Origin: Luteibacter jiangsuensis
GTDB taxonomy: Bacteria > Pseudomonadota > Gammaproteobacteria > Xanthomonadales > Rhodanobacteraceae
Direction of reading: 5' to 3'
DNA: 64,000 bases
Assembly (NCBI RefSeq): GCF_011742555.1
Contig: NZ_JAAQQR010000005.1
Location: 236,013 to 300,012 of the forward strand
In this document: piece after piece, positions 9,720 to 17,504 of the stretch
Position numbering within the stretch: the first letter of the stretch is position 1
How the letters are laid out: each line of letters opens with the position of its first letter
Translations under genes and position numbers: made by a program
The notes under the pieces: model-generated
What the model saw: only the letters and a program-made list of their open reading frames with translations
Databases searched by the model: none
Told to the model about the DNA's origin: nothing

Positions 9720-10304
9720 CTACTCCACGCGGTATTGAATGGGTTTGAACCGGAAATTGTTGGATTGACCGGCCGAACAGGCCGTGAGAGCCACCACGAG
9801 ATCCATCTGCGCCAGAAAAACGGTGCTGTCGCCAGCCTTGCTGAGCGGCGGCTCGACCGAGAGCTGGCCATTCGTGCCGTTCACCTGAACGTTCATGAAG
9901 ACATTGAAGGCCGTGGGGATGCGGTCCGGCGCAATGCCGTAGGGCTCCAGCGCGGCGGCCAGATTGCCGAAGCAGCCGCGGTGGGGTTCCGTATGCCCGT
10001 AGAGCTTGGCGAACATTTCCTTCGAGCAGGGGGCGAGCAGGAAGTCGTGCCGCCCCACATCGTCCCGCTCGATCGTCAGCATCGGTGAACTACGGTTCGA
10101 ATACAGGATGTCGCCCGTGCTGAGCAGGAACTTGCTGGCGTAATCGAGCGTGCGCCCGCTCGACAGCCATTCGTCCGTGTCTTCGGCGTTGAATGCCACA
10201 AGATCGCTGACCTGCTGCCCTTCCGGGTCGATGACGGTGAGTCGCTGGCCTGCCTTCAGCGTGAACGCCGTGCCGCTCTGCGGAGGAATGGTGCGGTGGG
10301 TCAT
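9720..10304 (-). CDS. DUF1989 / urea-carboxylase-associated family protein
   Basis: 194 residues starting MTHRTIPPQSG. It matches the DUF1989 family (urea amidolyase-associated proteins): ITVIDPEGQQVSDL-like opening, then LLAPCSKEMF and HRGCFGNL with the conserved cysteines, and FNVFMNVQV. Two-subunit members of this family (CgdA/CgdB) act as carboxyguanidine deiminases in guanidine degradation; single members have other or unknown roles. The ATG overlaps the stop of the preceding YqcI/YcgG gene (ATGA), so translation is coupled. No urea carboxylase or allophanate hydrolase gene is in the window, so its usual partners are missing. Confidence 0.82.
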   Translation of the reverse strand: MTHRTIPPQSGTAFTLKAGQRLTVIDPEGQQVSDLVAFNAEDTDEWLSSGRTLDYASKFLLSTGDILYSNRSSPMLTIERDDVGRHDFLLAPCSKEMFAKLYGHTEPHRGCFGNLAAALEPYGIAPDRIPTAFNVFMNVQVNGTNGQLSVEPPLSKAGDSTVFLAQMDLVVALTACSAGQSNNFRFKPIQYRVE

Positions 10305-10984
10305 GCGGCCTTGTCCTTGTGTGCGTTCGCAGCGTGGAACGGGCAATGCCATTCGCCCAGGATATGGCGGCCGCTGTATTGGCGCGCTTCGGATACGGAG
10401 CCATGCACGGCGAGCATGGGATTGGCGGAGCCGTTCAAGGCGATATCCCGCTCGACGATGGCATTCTTCAGGCGAGCATAGCGCTCCTCGCGGCGCAGAA
10501 ACTCGAACTGCTCGTGCAGGTTGAACACCAGCGCCGGATGCGCAAGGCGACGCGCACGACGAGATGCCCCCGGATGCAGGCCCACCACGTAGAAGGCCTT
10601 GCCGCCCACGCTCATGCTGAAGGCCGGGTCCTCCGGATCGGTGCTCACGGACGGGTCCCACTCGTGATGCCGTGCGTCGGCGTCGTGGATTCCCTGCAGG
10701 CGGGCGAACAGGAGCCGTTCGAACAGTTGCTCCGACATCGTCGTCGAATCCGTGTAATGGACTACCAGGCTTTCGAAGACATGCTCCGGCTTTTCGCGGT
10801 TGGCGAAGGCTGCGACGCCCGCCGCCACCTTCGCGTCGTCGGCCGGGCAACCCATGGCGCCGGCAAAAAGATGCGTTATGTGTCCGCGCTGCTGGGCCGT
10901 TTGCCCCGCGAAACACGGAAACCAGGGGCTGCTCATGTGTTCTTCGAACTGGCGCAGCAGCGTCTCTTGTTTATCGAGGTTCAT
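10301..10984 (-). CDS. YqcI/YcgG-family protein (putative heme-dependent N-hydroxylase)
   Basis: 227 residues from the ATG at 10984, which has a clear AGGAGA Shine-Dalgarno. Family hallmarks are the N-terminal SPWFPCFAGQTA and the C-terminal GEWHCPFHAAN, with scattered histidines between. Characterised relatives (GntA in guanitoxin synthesis and arginine N-hydroxylases) are heme enzymes that hydroxylate guanidine nitrogens. The frame extends to 11101 but the extension lacks family sequence. Coupled to the DUF1989 gene that follows, which also belongs to a family associated with guanidine compounds. The actual substrate here is unknown. Confidence 0.8.
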   Translation of the reverse strand: MNLDKQETLLRQFEEHMSSPWFPCFAGQTAQQRGHITHLFAGAMGCPADDAKVAAGVAAFANREKPEHVFESLVVHYTDSTTMSEQLFERLLFARLQGIHDADARHHEWDPSVSTDPEDPAFSMSVGGKAFYVVGLHPGASRRARRLAHPALVFNLHEQFEFLRREERYARLKNAIVERDIALNGSANPMLAVHGSVSEARQYSGRHILGEWHCPFHAANAHKDKAA

Positions 10985-11138
10985 GTCGTCTCCTTTAGAC
11001 GACACGTTGCCGCGATGCGTGTGAATCGCCGTGGCAGGCCAGTTGAAGGCCCCATTGATCTCCATAAATGCCCAGTCAGAAAGGATTGGGCTCGAGTTCA
11101 CACAACGGGCTTGAAGCGCGGCAGATTTCGCGCGGCGA

Positions 11139-11816
11139 TCACACGCTATCGGGGTCTCGCGAAGCGATGGCTTCCGCTCGTCGACCGGCGAGCCGCCGCC
11201 AGCCTTCCGAAAGCGTATGCAGGCCGGCGAGCGCGGCGAGAGTCGCGACGTCGTGGCGATCGACGTAAAGCGCCCGCCATACCCGTTCCACGGTCCACTC
11301 CGGCATCACGCGATCGATACACTCCAGCACGGCGCCAGGCTGCACATCCCCTTCCTCGAGCACGCGGTAATACCAGCCCGAGCGGCCGGATACCTGCACG
11401 CGCGACGCCATGTCATCCACGCCGAACCTGACATTGAGCTTCCAGCACGGCTGGCGGCCCTGGCTTACCTGCAGTGTAGCCCCGCCAAGGCGGAACACGT
11501 CGCCGACCGCCACCTCGCGTTCCGTCAATCCGAGCGTCGAGAGGTTTTCCCCGAAGGCGCCCGGCTTCTCCAGCACAGGCACCGGCCCGATCTCGTTGCG
11601 CCACCCATCGTAATGGTCGAATGGGTAGTGATGTATCGCCTGCTCCAGCCCGCCATGGTGCTTCTGGTCGGCCTGGCTGTCGGCGTCGAAGCCGATGCGC
11701 GTGGCCCGAACGGGGCGATCCACGGGCGCCTTGTGGATGGCACTGGGCTTGCCGGAGTCGCCCAACGGGCGCACCGCGCCGACGAGGATGTGGCCAATGG
11801 GGAAAGACGGGTTCAT
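11139..11816 (-). CDS. MOSC-domain protein (YiiM-like)
   Basis: 225 residues with a MOSC beta-barrel: DSQADQKHHGGLEQAIHHYP, FGENLSTLGLTE and LQVSQGRQPCWKLN are diagnostic, the last holding the conserved cysteine that would bind molybdenum cofactor sulphur. A C-terminal 3-alpha extension (EWTVERVWRALY onward) matches the YiiM subfamily, whose members reduce N-hydroxylated compounds such as 6-hydroxylaminopurine. That activity is notable next to a putative N-hydroxylase, although the gene starts separately and co-transcription is not shown. Length and motif order are normal. Confidence 0.87.
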   Translation of the reverse strand: MNPSFPIGHILVGAVRPLGDSGKPSAIHKAPVDRPVRATRIGFDADSQADQKHHGGLEQAIHHYPFDHYDGWRNEIGPVPVLEKPGAFGENLSTLGLTEREVAVGDVFRLGGATLQVSQGRQPCWKLNVRFGVDDMASRVQVSGRSGWYYRVLEEGDVQPGAVLECIDRVMPEWTVERVWRALYVDRHDVATLAALAGLHTLSEGWRRLAGRRAEAIASRDPDSV

Positions 11817-11850
11817 GCGCGGATTATCGCGCGAAATGCCGTTCTACCAA

Positions 11851-12090
11851 GACTTCCCAAACCAGAAAACGGCGAGCTTTGTGTGGGAGCCGCTTCAGCG
11901 GCGATGGGTGCTTGCGACGAGCTTGCCCGCTGCCGCGGGATCGCCGGCATAGCCGGCTCCCACACAACAAGATTTCCCAAGCGAGGCGACGGAGCGAGCT
12001 TTGTGTGGGAGCCGCTTCAGCGGCGATGGGTGCTTGCGACAAGCTTGCTCGCTGCCGCGGGATCGCCGACAGAGCCGGCTCCCACATGGA
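11851..12090. repeat. Two tandem ~120-bp repeats with inverted-repeat ends
   Basis: Copy 1 (about 11851-11970) and copy 2 (about 11971-12090) share the layout GA(C/T)TTCCCAA, a spacer, CGAGCTTTGTGTGGGAGCCG, an identical core, and a closing CGGCTCCCACA. The beginning and end of each 88-bp core are inverted (GTGGGAGCCG versus CGGCTCCCAC), so each copy could fold into a long hairpin. This is REP/BIME-like intergenic DNA lying between the divergent MOSC and CPBP genes. Confidence 0.8.
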
Positions 12091-12152
12091 CTTACGAAGA
12101 CCACTGTTCGGTAGACTTTAACGACAGCCTACGCAGCCGGAGGGAGCGACGC

Positions 12153-12944
12153 ATGGCACGACCCCTGACCCACATCGCCGGATATTTCGTGCTTGTCGCC
12201 GTCATGGCGTTCGGCGGAACGTTCGTCGCGGCGCTGGTTGTGCCTGCGCGGCTCGGGCCGTCGGTGGCCTGGTTCGCGAAGTGCCTGATCGTGATGTGCC
12301 TGGTAGTGGCCCTGACCTGGGTCTACCTCCGGCGGGCCGGCATGGGATGGCGACGCTACGGTGTGAACCCTGGCTCGTGGCGAAACGGGCTGGGCGGTCT
12401 GGCGGCCGGTCTGGCTCTGGCCGTGGCCTGGTGCCTGCCGGTTTACCTCGTCGTGCCGTTCCACTGGGCAGCGAATGAGGCATTCGACTGGACCGCGTTC
12501 GCTCTGGGCACCGGGGCGAGTATCGGCATGGGCATCGCCGAAGAAACGGGATATCGCACCTACGGCTTCGACCGTCTGCTCGACATTTACGGACCGCTTG
12601 CGGCGCTGCTCGTACCCACCGCCGTCTTCGTCGGTGTGCACGTGGCCGGGGGCGTGCCATGGCTGGCCGGCCTTTTCGTGGTGGGATCGTCCAGCGTGAT
12701 GTACGGCTGCCTCATGCTGGCGACCCGTAGTCTGCCCTTCGTGGCCGCGTTCCACATCGCCAACAACCTGGGACAGGACGCACTCCTGCGCACGAGCAGC
12801 GGGTCGCTGTGGAAACCCGTGTTCCATGCCGACGTCGCCACGGCGTCGCAGCCTGCGATATGGCTCGGCATGACGGCGCTGAATCTGCTGATGGCCAGCG
12901 CCGCATGGTGGGTCTGGCGTCGAACGCCCCGCCCCGAACTGTAG
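12153..12944 (+). CDS. CPBP-family intramembrane metalloprotease
   Basis: 263 residues with about eight hydrophobic helices. The three CPBP/ABI (Rce1-like) motifs are present in order: AEETGYRTYGF (EExxxR), FVGVHVAG (FxxxH) and HIANNLGQD. These residues form the metal site in the membrane. Start chosen at ATG 12153, 7 bases after AGGGAG; the much longer frame upstream runs through the tandem repeats and is not coding. In bacteria the family is linked to protein processing or bacteriocin self-protection, but no peptide gene is next to it here. Its TAG stop lies inside the left arm of the REP palindrome. Confidence 0.85.
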   Translation: MARPLTHIAGYFVLVAVMAFGGTFVAALVVPARLGPSVAWFAKCLIVMCLVVALTWVYLRRAGMGWRRYGVNPGSWRNGLGGLAAGLALAVAWCLPVYLVVPFHWAANEAFDWTAFALGTGASIGMGIAEETGYRTYGFDRLLDIYGPLAALLVPTAVFVGVHVAGGVPWLAGLFVVGSSSVMYGCLMLATRSLPFVAAFHIANNLGQDALLRTSSGSLWKPVFHADVATASQPAIWLGMTALNLLMASAAWWVWRRTPRPEL

Positions 12945-13047
12945 GAGCGCGCCTTGCGCGCGACATGTTTTGTGGCCGTCCCCGGGAGCTGGCGCGCCAG
13001 ACTGGGGACAGGCGCGAAAACATGTCGCGCGCAGGGCGCGCTCCTAC
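12941..13047. repeat. Long REP/BIME-type palindrome
   Basis: Left arm 12941-12971 and right arm 13017-13047 are 31 bases each and inverted with one mismatch. The arms start and end with GTAGGAGCGCGC. The 45-bp loop contains further small palindromes (CTGGCGCGCCAG and GTCCCC/GGGGAC). It could serve as a strong bidirectional terminator between the CPBP gene and the converging GH27 gene. Confidence 0.85.
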
Positions 13048-13077
13048 CGTGGCGGGAGTGCGTTTATGCCCTGGCTA

Positions 13078-14334
13078 TCACTGACTTATGCGGTACATCA
13101 CCGTGGCGTGCGGTCCCAGCGTGGTTTTGATCGAGCCGTCGCCCTTCGCATCGGTGTGAGCCCACAGGTCGCGCATGGTGTAGCTGCCGCCTGCCTTCAG
13201 GCCGATTTCCGCAGCGGTGACCGTCACGGCTTTCGCCTTGTCGCCTTCATTGAACACGGCCACTGCGCGACCGCCGTCCTTCAGCGGCTTCACGATGACG
13301 TGGATGCCGTCGGCATCCCTCACCTGTTTGCCCTGCACGCCCAGCGGATCCTGGTCGATCGCGATCACGTCCTTGTTGAGCAGGATCTTCAGCGCGTCCG
13401 GCTTGATCGTGCGCAAGTCGGTACCGATGAGCAACGGCGCGGCCATGATGGACCAGAGGCTGAAGTGGCTGCGGTATTCGACATCGGTCATGCCGCCGTT
13501 GCCGACCTCGAGCATGTCGGGGTCGTTCCAGTGGCCGAGGCTAGCGTATTTGTCGAGGACCACGTTCTCCTTGAAGATCTTCAGCATCGACGCGTAGTTG
13601 TCGCTGATGTCGCCGGTGGTACGCCAGGAGCCCGCATCGACCGGGTCCTTTCCGGCCCAGAGCCAGGGCTTGTTCTCGCCCCACTCGCACATGCTGTAGA
13701 AGATCTGCCGCCCGCTGTTGCGCAGCGCTTCGGCCATGGCGGTGTAACGCTTCTTGGCGTCTATCTTCTGGTTGTTGCAGTTGTCGTACTTGAGGTAGTC
13801 CACATGCCAGGAAGCGAAGGTTTTCGCATCCTCTTTCTCGTGCCCAAGCCCGCCCGGAAAGCCGCGGTTCTCCTGCAGCGGCTCGCACGTCGAGGTGCCT
13901 GCACTCGAGTACAGGCCGAACTTCAGGCCGCGCTCGTGGATATAGTCGGCAAGCGCCGCGATACCGCTCGGGAAACGCTTCGGGTTCGGCTGAAGGCGCC
14001 CGTCCTTGTCCCGCTGCCAGTTGGCCCAGCAATCGTCGATGTTCACGTACTGGTAGCCGGCGTCGCGCAGACCGAGGCTGATGAACTTGTCGGCGATGCC
14101 GCGGATCATCGCTTCGTCGAACTCGGCACGGCAGTGCGTGGAATTCCAGTTGTTGAAGCCCATCTGCGGCAGCGCCGCCGACGGGGTTTCGTCCGCCTGT
14201 GCCGGCGCGGAGACAACCCCTGCCACGCACATCGCACCGCACAGTGCCGCACCTCGCAGGATGCTCGCCAGGGTATCGCTCATCGTTCGACCTCGCATCG
14301 GGACAGGAAGACGCTTCTTCGCAGTGACCGTCAT
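13078..14334 (-). CDS. Glycoside hydrolase family 27 alpha-galactosidase
   Basis: 418 residues. The GH27 signature is clear: QMGFNNWNSTHC near residues 57-68, VNIDDCW, the nucleophile in YLKYDNC (Asp184) and the acid/base in RTTGDISDN (Asp242), then HWNDPDMLEVGNGG and a C-terminal beta-sandwich. A signal peptide with AGVVSAPAQA precedes the domain, so the enzyme is exported. Two starts are possible: ATG at 14334, overlapping the TonB-receptor stop (TGATG), or ATG at 14283, preceded by GAGG, which gives a more standard signal peptide. Second gene of the receptor operon; it would release terminal alpha-galactose from imported or surface-bound glycans. Confidence 0.93.
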   Translation of the reverse strand: MTVTAKKRLPVPMRGRTMSDTLASILRGAALCGAMCVAGVVSAPAQADETPSAALPQMGFNNWNSTHCRAEFDEAMIRGIADKFISLGLRDAGYQYVNIDDCWANWQRDKDGRLQPNPKRFPSGIAALADYIHERGLKFGLYSSAGTSTCEPLQENRGFPGGLGHEKEDAKTFASWHVDYLKYDNCNNQKIDAKKRYTAMAEALRNSGRQIFYSMCEWGENKPWLWAGKDPVDAGSWRTTGDISDNYASMLKIFKENVVLDKYASLGHWNDPDMLEVGNGGMTDVEYRSHFSLWSIMAAPLLIGTDLRTIKPDALKILLNKDVIAIDQDPLGVQGKQVRDADGIHVIVKPLKDGGRAVAVFNEGDKAKAVTVTAAEIGLKAGGSYTMRDLWAHTDAKGDGSIKTTLGPHATVMYRISQ

Positions 14335-17216
14335 CAGAACGTCCCCCGCAGTCCCACCGTATAGACCGTGCCATCCGCCTCGGCGTAGAGGAAGCGGTTG
14401 CGGTACACCGAGTAGTCGTACAGGTGTTCGTGAGTCAGGTTGGTGCCCGACACGAAGATCGACAGGTGCTTGTCCAGCGCGTAGCTGGCGCTCAAATCCA
14501 CCTGGCCGTAGTCGCTACGCGTGGCCGGCTGGGCACCCGCACCGTACGAGAGGCTTTCCAGGTACTTGCCGCGCCAGTTGTACGCCACGCGGACCTGCAC
14601 CGGGCCCTTCTCGTAATAGACGCTCGCGTTGGCGGAATCGCCGATGCCCGGCACCGCGAACTTGCCCGACGCCGCAATGAGACCCGGACTGAGGTTCGTG
14701 CTGCTCTTCACCCGGGTGTAGTTCAACGCAACGCCCAGGCCATCGAACGGTTCCGGCAGCACGTGCTTGAACTGGTAGTTCACCGTGGCTTCCGCGCCGT
14801 AGATGTTCGACGAGTTCAGGTTGATGGGCTGGGTGAGCGACCAGATGAACGGCTGGCCCGTGTTCTCGTTGGTGAGGAACGGCACGGGGGTGCTCACCAG
14901 GGTGCTGAAGTTGCTCACCTTCTTGTAGAAGCCTTCCAACGCGACATAGCTGGCGTCGTCGATGTACCACTCCAGGCCCATGTCGTAATTGCGCGAGCTG
15001 TACGGCTGGAGCTGCGGATTACCTCGGGAAATGGTGAGCGAGTTCGGGCGGGTGCCGAAGCTCGTGTTGTAGTACAGGTTGCTCAACGCCGGCGGCGTCA
15101 GCGTCTTGGACCACGAGAACCGGTAAACCAGGTTATCGAGCAGGTTCCATTTGAAGTTCAGCGACGGCAGCCACTTGTGGTATCCGCCATCGGCGGACTG
15201 CGGCTCCAGTGGGCCGTAAGTGACCTGACCATTGCTGGTGTCGTTCGGGTCGATGCGATAAGCGATCGGCGGCTGGTTGACTGCCGTGGAGGTCGAGGCT
15301 ACATGCAGGTAACGCGCGCCCACGTCGAGGGCCCAGGGCTTGTCCCACATGGTGCCTTCGAACACGACTTTCGCGAAGACGGACTTCTCCTTCTCCGCTA
15401 CGTTGTTGTAGCTACCCGGGTTGGGTATCGCGTCAAAGGTACCGCCGTTGGCCGCGAGGCCCGCCAGCAGCGCATCGCGCTTCTCCGGCGGCAACTGGTT
15501 GTATGCCGCGGGGGACGCCAGCCAGCTCAGGTACGCGCGCGGGTCGTACTGGATAAACTCCGACGGCTGGCCCGGCGACGAGACACCGTGGATCTTCGGC
15601 GGCGCCTTGTAGATGTAGGCGCCGATGGCGTCCGCCGGCACATCGACCGAGTAGCCGCAATACGCATTGCAAAGAATGCTGTTCGGCGTGCCCCAGCTGA
15701 CCGACTTCACCCACTCGTTCGTGTACTGTACGCCGGCGACCAAACGCGAGAGCACGCCGTCGTTGAAGTACTTGTCCAGCTTGATCTGGTAGTTGTTGAC
15801 CTTGTTCGTCACGTCGTTGCCGGAACCGGCATTGCAACAGTGCGCCTTCAACAGGCTGGTATCCGTGCTCGACAGGATATTCGAGTAACTCGGCGGCTGG
15901 CTGTCGCCACCGTTGGTCCAGGTGGGATTGGTGCCGAAGTTCTTCGCGCCAACGACCAGGAAGTAGCCATTGGGGCTCTCCTTGTTCCATGCCTTGGAAC
16001 TGGACACGTCCAGGCTCAGCTTGGTCGATTCGTCGATGTCGAACCCGAGGTTCAGGCCGTTCTGATAGCTCTTTTCGTAGCTGGGCGTATACGACATCAC
16101 ATAGTCGTTCGCCATGACGTTCGGACCCGAACCATTGCGCACGAAATTGAGCACCGTGCCGTTCGGGTCGGTCGTCAGCGACTGGATGTCGCCGGTGTTG
16201 CCGTACTCGCCGAAATAGTGGATGAACGGATCGACCTTATAGCTCGAATACAACGTGTCGAACTGCACCGTCAGGCGGTCGATCGGCTTCCAGTCGATGG
16301 CGCCGCTCACACCCTTGCGGACGCGCGTCTCGTCCAGCACGTTGCTCGCCAGGGTTTCCGGCACCGCGACGTTCGTGTAATTCGGATTGCTGAGGTTGGA
16401 AAGCTGGGAGATGTTCTGATCGGCATACCAGGAGTTGGCCTGGGTATTGAGCTGGGTGTCCTTGCGCTTGTAGTACCAGGCGGAGCCCATGAAGCCGAAG
16501 GTGTGATCCGAATTCGTCCAGCCGAACAGGCCCGAGGCTTTCGGCGTGGTCTTGCCTTTCCAGTCGCCGGTCAGGTTGCTGTTGACGCCCGCCGCGCTCC
16601 ACGCACCGTGATAGCCGCTGAAGTCCAGCGGGCGCGCCGTCTGGATGTCCACGACGCCGCCGATGTCCACCTCGGTAATATCGGCCGAAGAGGTCTTGTT
16701 GACCTGCGCGACGCTGATGATTTCCGAGGGGAGCACGTCGAAGTTGAAGGCACGCGAGCCGGAGGCGGTCGCCATCGGCCGGCCGTTGATCGTGACCGCC
16801 ACGAATTCGGGGCCAAAGCCGCGCACGGCGATCTGGCTGGACTCGCCGCCACTGCGGTTCACCGACACGCCCGGCACGCGCTGGAGCGCGTCGGCCACGT
16901 TCGGATCGGGGAACTTGCCGGTTTCCTCGGCAGAGATGGAATCGACGACGTTGACGGAATCCTGCTTGATCGCCTGCGCGCGCTGGAGCGCCGCCAGCTG
17001 GCCGGTGACTGCCACCGCGCCGAGCTCCGTCACCTTCTTTTCGTCTTTATTGGTGGCGCCCGGCTTGGCCGACTTGGCCGGTGTGGCCGCATCAGGCGGC
17101 GTGCTGGATTGTGTGCCCGAAGCCGGTGCCTCCGGCGCCGTCTGCGCAACACCCGGTGCCCCATACCCCACCATCCACGCAACACCCATTGCCACAACCA
17201 ATTTCTTCAGCTGCAC
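14334..17216 (-). CDS. TonB-dependent outer-membrane receptor
   Basis: About 960 residues. After a signal peptide and a low-complexity Ala/Pro/Lys linker, the plug domain begins with VTELGAVAVTGQL (TonB-box-like), then AEETGKFPDPNVADALQRVPGV and IAVRGFGPEFVAVTINGR, typical of Xanthomonadales/Caulobacter-type carbohydrate receptors. The beta-barrel ends in VYTVGLRGTF with the terminal phenylalanine. Start taken at GTG 17216 (VQLKKLVVAMG) behind GGGGAGAAA; the frame extends to 17303 without a signal-like sequence. It is coupled to the GH27 gene, which points to an alpha-galactoside-containing oligosaccharide as its ligand. Confidence 0.92.
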   Translation of the reverse strand: MQLKKLVVAMGVAWMVGYGAPGVAQTAPEAPASGTQSSTPPDAATPAKSAKPGATNKDEKKVTELGAVAVTGQLAALQRAQAIKQDSVNVVDSISAEETGKFPDPNVADALQRVPGVSVNRSGGESSQIAVRGFGPEFVAVTINGRPMATASGSRAFNFDVLPSEIISVAQVNKTSSADITEVDIGGVVDIQTARPLDFSGYHGAWSAAGVNSNLTGDWKGKTTPKASGLFGWTNSDHTFGFMGSAWYYKRKDTQLNTQANSWYADQNISQLSNLSNPNYTNVAVPETLASNVLDETRVRKGVSGAIDWKPIDRLTVQFDTLYSSYKVDPFIHYFGEYGNTGDIQSLTTDPNGTVLNFVRNGSGPNVMANDYVMSYTPSYEKSYQNGLNLGFDIDESTKLSLDVSSSKAWNKESPNGYFLVVGAKNFGTNPTWTNGGDSQPPSYSNILSSTDTSLLKAHCCNAGSGNDVTNKVNNYQIKLDKYFNDGVLSRLVAGVQYTNEWVKSVSWGTPNSILCNAYCGYSVDVPADAIGAYIYKAPPKIHGVSSPGQPSEFIQYDPRAYLSWLASPAAYNQLPPEKRDALLAGLAANGGTFDAIPNPGSYNNVAEKEKSVFAKVVFEGTMWDKPWALDVGARYLHVASTSTAVNQPPIAYRIDPNDTSNGQVTYGPLEPQSADGGYHKWLPSLNFKWNLLDNLVYRFSWSKTLTPPALSNLYYNTSFGTRPNSLTISRGNPQLQPYSSRNYDMGLEWYIDDASYVALEGFYKKVSNFSTLVSTPVPFLTNENTGQPFIWSLTQPINLNSSNIYGAEATVNYQFKHVLPEPFDGLGVALNYTRVKSSTNLSPGLIAASGKFAVPGIGDSANASVYYEKGPVQVRVAYNWRGKYLESLSYGAGAQPATRSDYGQVDLSASYALDKHLSIFVSGTNLTHEHLYDYSVYRNRFLYAEADGTVYTVGLRGTF

Positions 17217-17463
17217 GGCTTTCTCCCCAACGTTTTTTGTGGAACACCCCAAGTGAGCACACACACGGTTTGCCGCACGAAACTCACCGGTGCCGATCCC
17301 CAAGACGGCACCACAAAGCCTCGTTGTTCCCCGTCACCCCGACACCTTGACAGAGCGGTTTGCAGCGACCGCAATTTGTCCTACTTATTCATCGTTGCCT
17401 AGGTTTATCGCCGCCACAAGCTGCGGCGCAGCATGACAAGGGAACGCCGCCCCCTTTAGATTC

Positions 17464-17478
17464 ATTTGTCCAACAAAT
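17464..17478. promoter_or_regulatory. Inverted repeat, candidate operator
   Basis: A perfect inverted repeat ATTTGT-CCA-ACAAAT lies 27 bp before the ATG of the GH95 gene, in the 288-bp gap separating it from the divergent TonB receptor. It could bind a sugar-responsive repressor of the LacI or GntR type, but no such regulator gene is adjacent; a chance palindrome of this size is possible. Confidence 0.3.
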
Positions 17479-17504
17479 TGGCGCAACGGGACTTCGAAAC
17501 GCCA

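Noticed and set aside
9720..10916. A 398-residue version of the DUF1989 gene
   Set aside because: The upstream 204 residues are shadow sequence of the YqcI/YcgG gene; ATG 10304 in the ATGA overlap is the natural start.
11851..12090. A CRISPR array at the tandem repeats
   Set aside because: Only two ~120-bp units, no short regular repeat-spacer pattern and no cas genes.
11217..12152. An N-terminal extension of the CPBP protease
   Set aside because: It runs through antisense MOSC sequence and the tandem repeats; ATG 12153 has a ribosome site and fits the family length.
14424..17402. A 992-residue plus-strand frame opposite the TonB receptor
   Set aside because: Antisense shadow in high-GC DNA; the receptor on the other strand has signal, plug and barrel features.
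17466..17504. TTG start for the GH95 gene
   Set aside because: It lies in an inverted repeat and lacks a ribosome site; ATG 17505 is equally compatible with the Tat signal.
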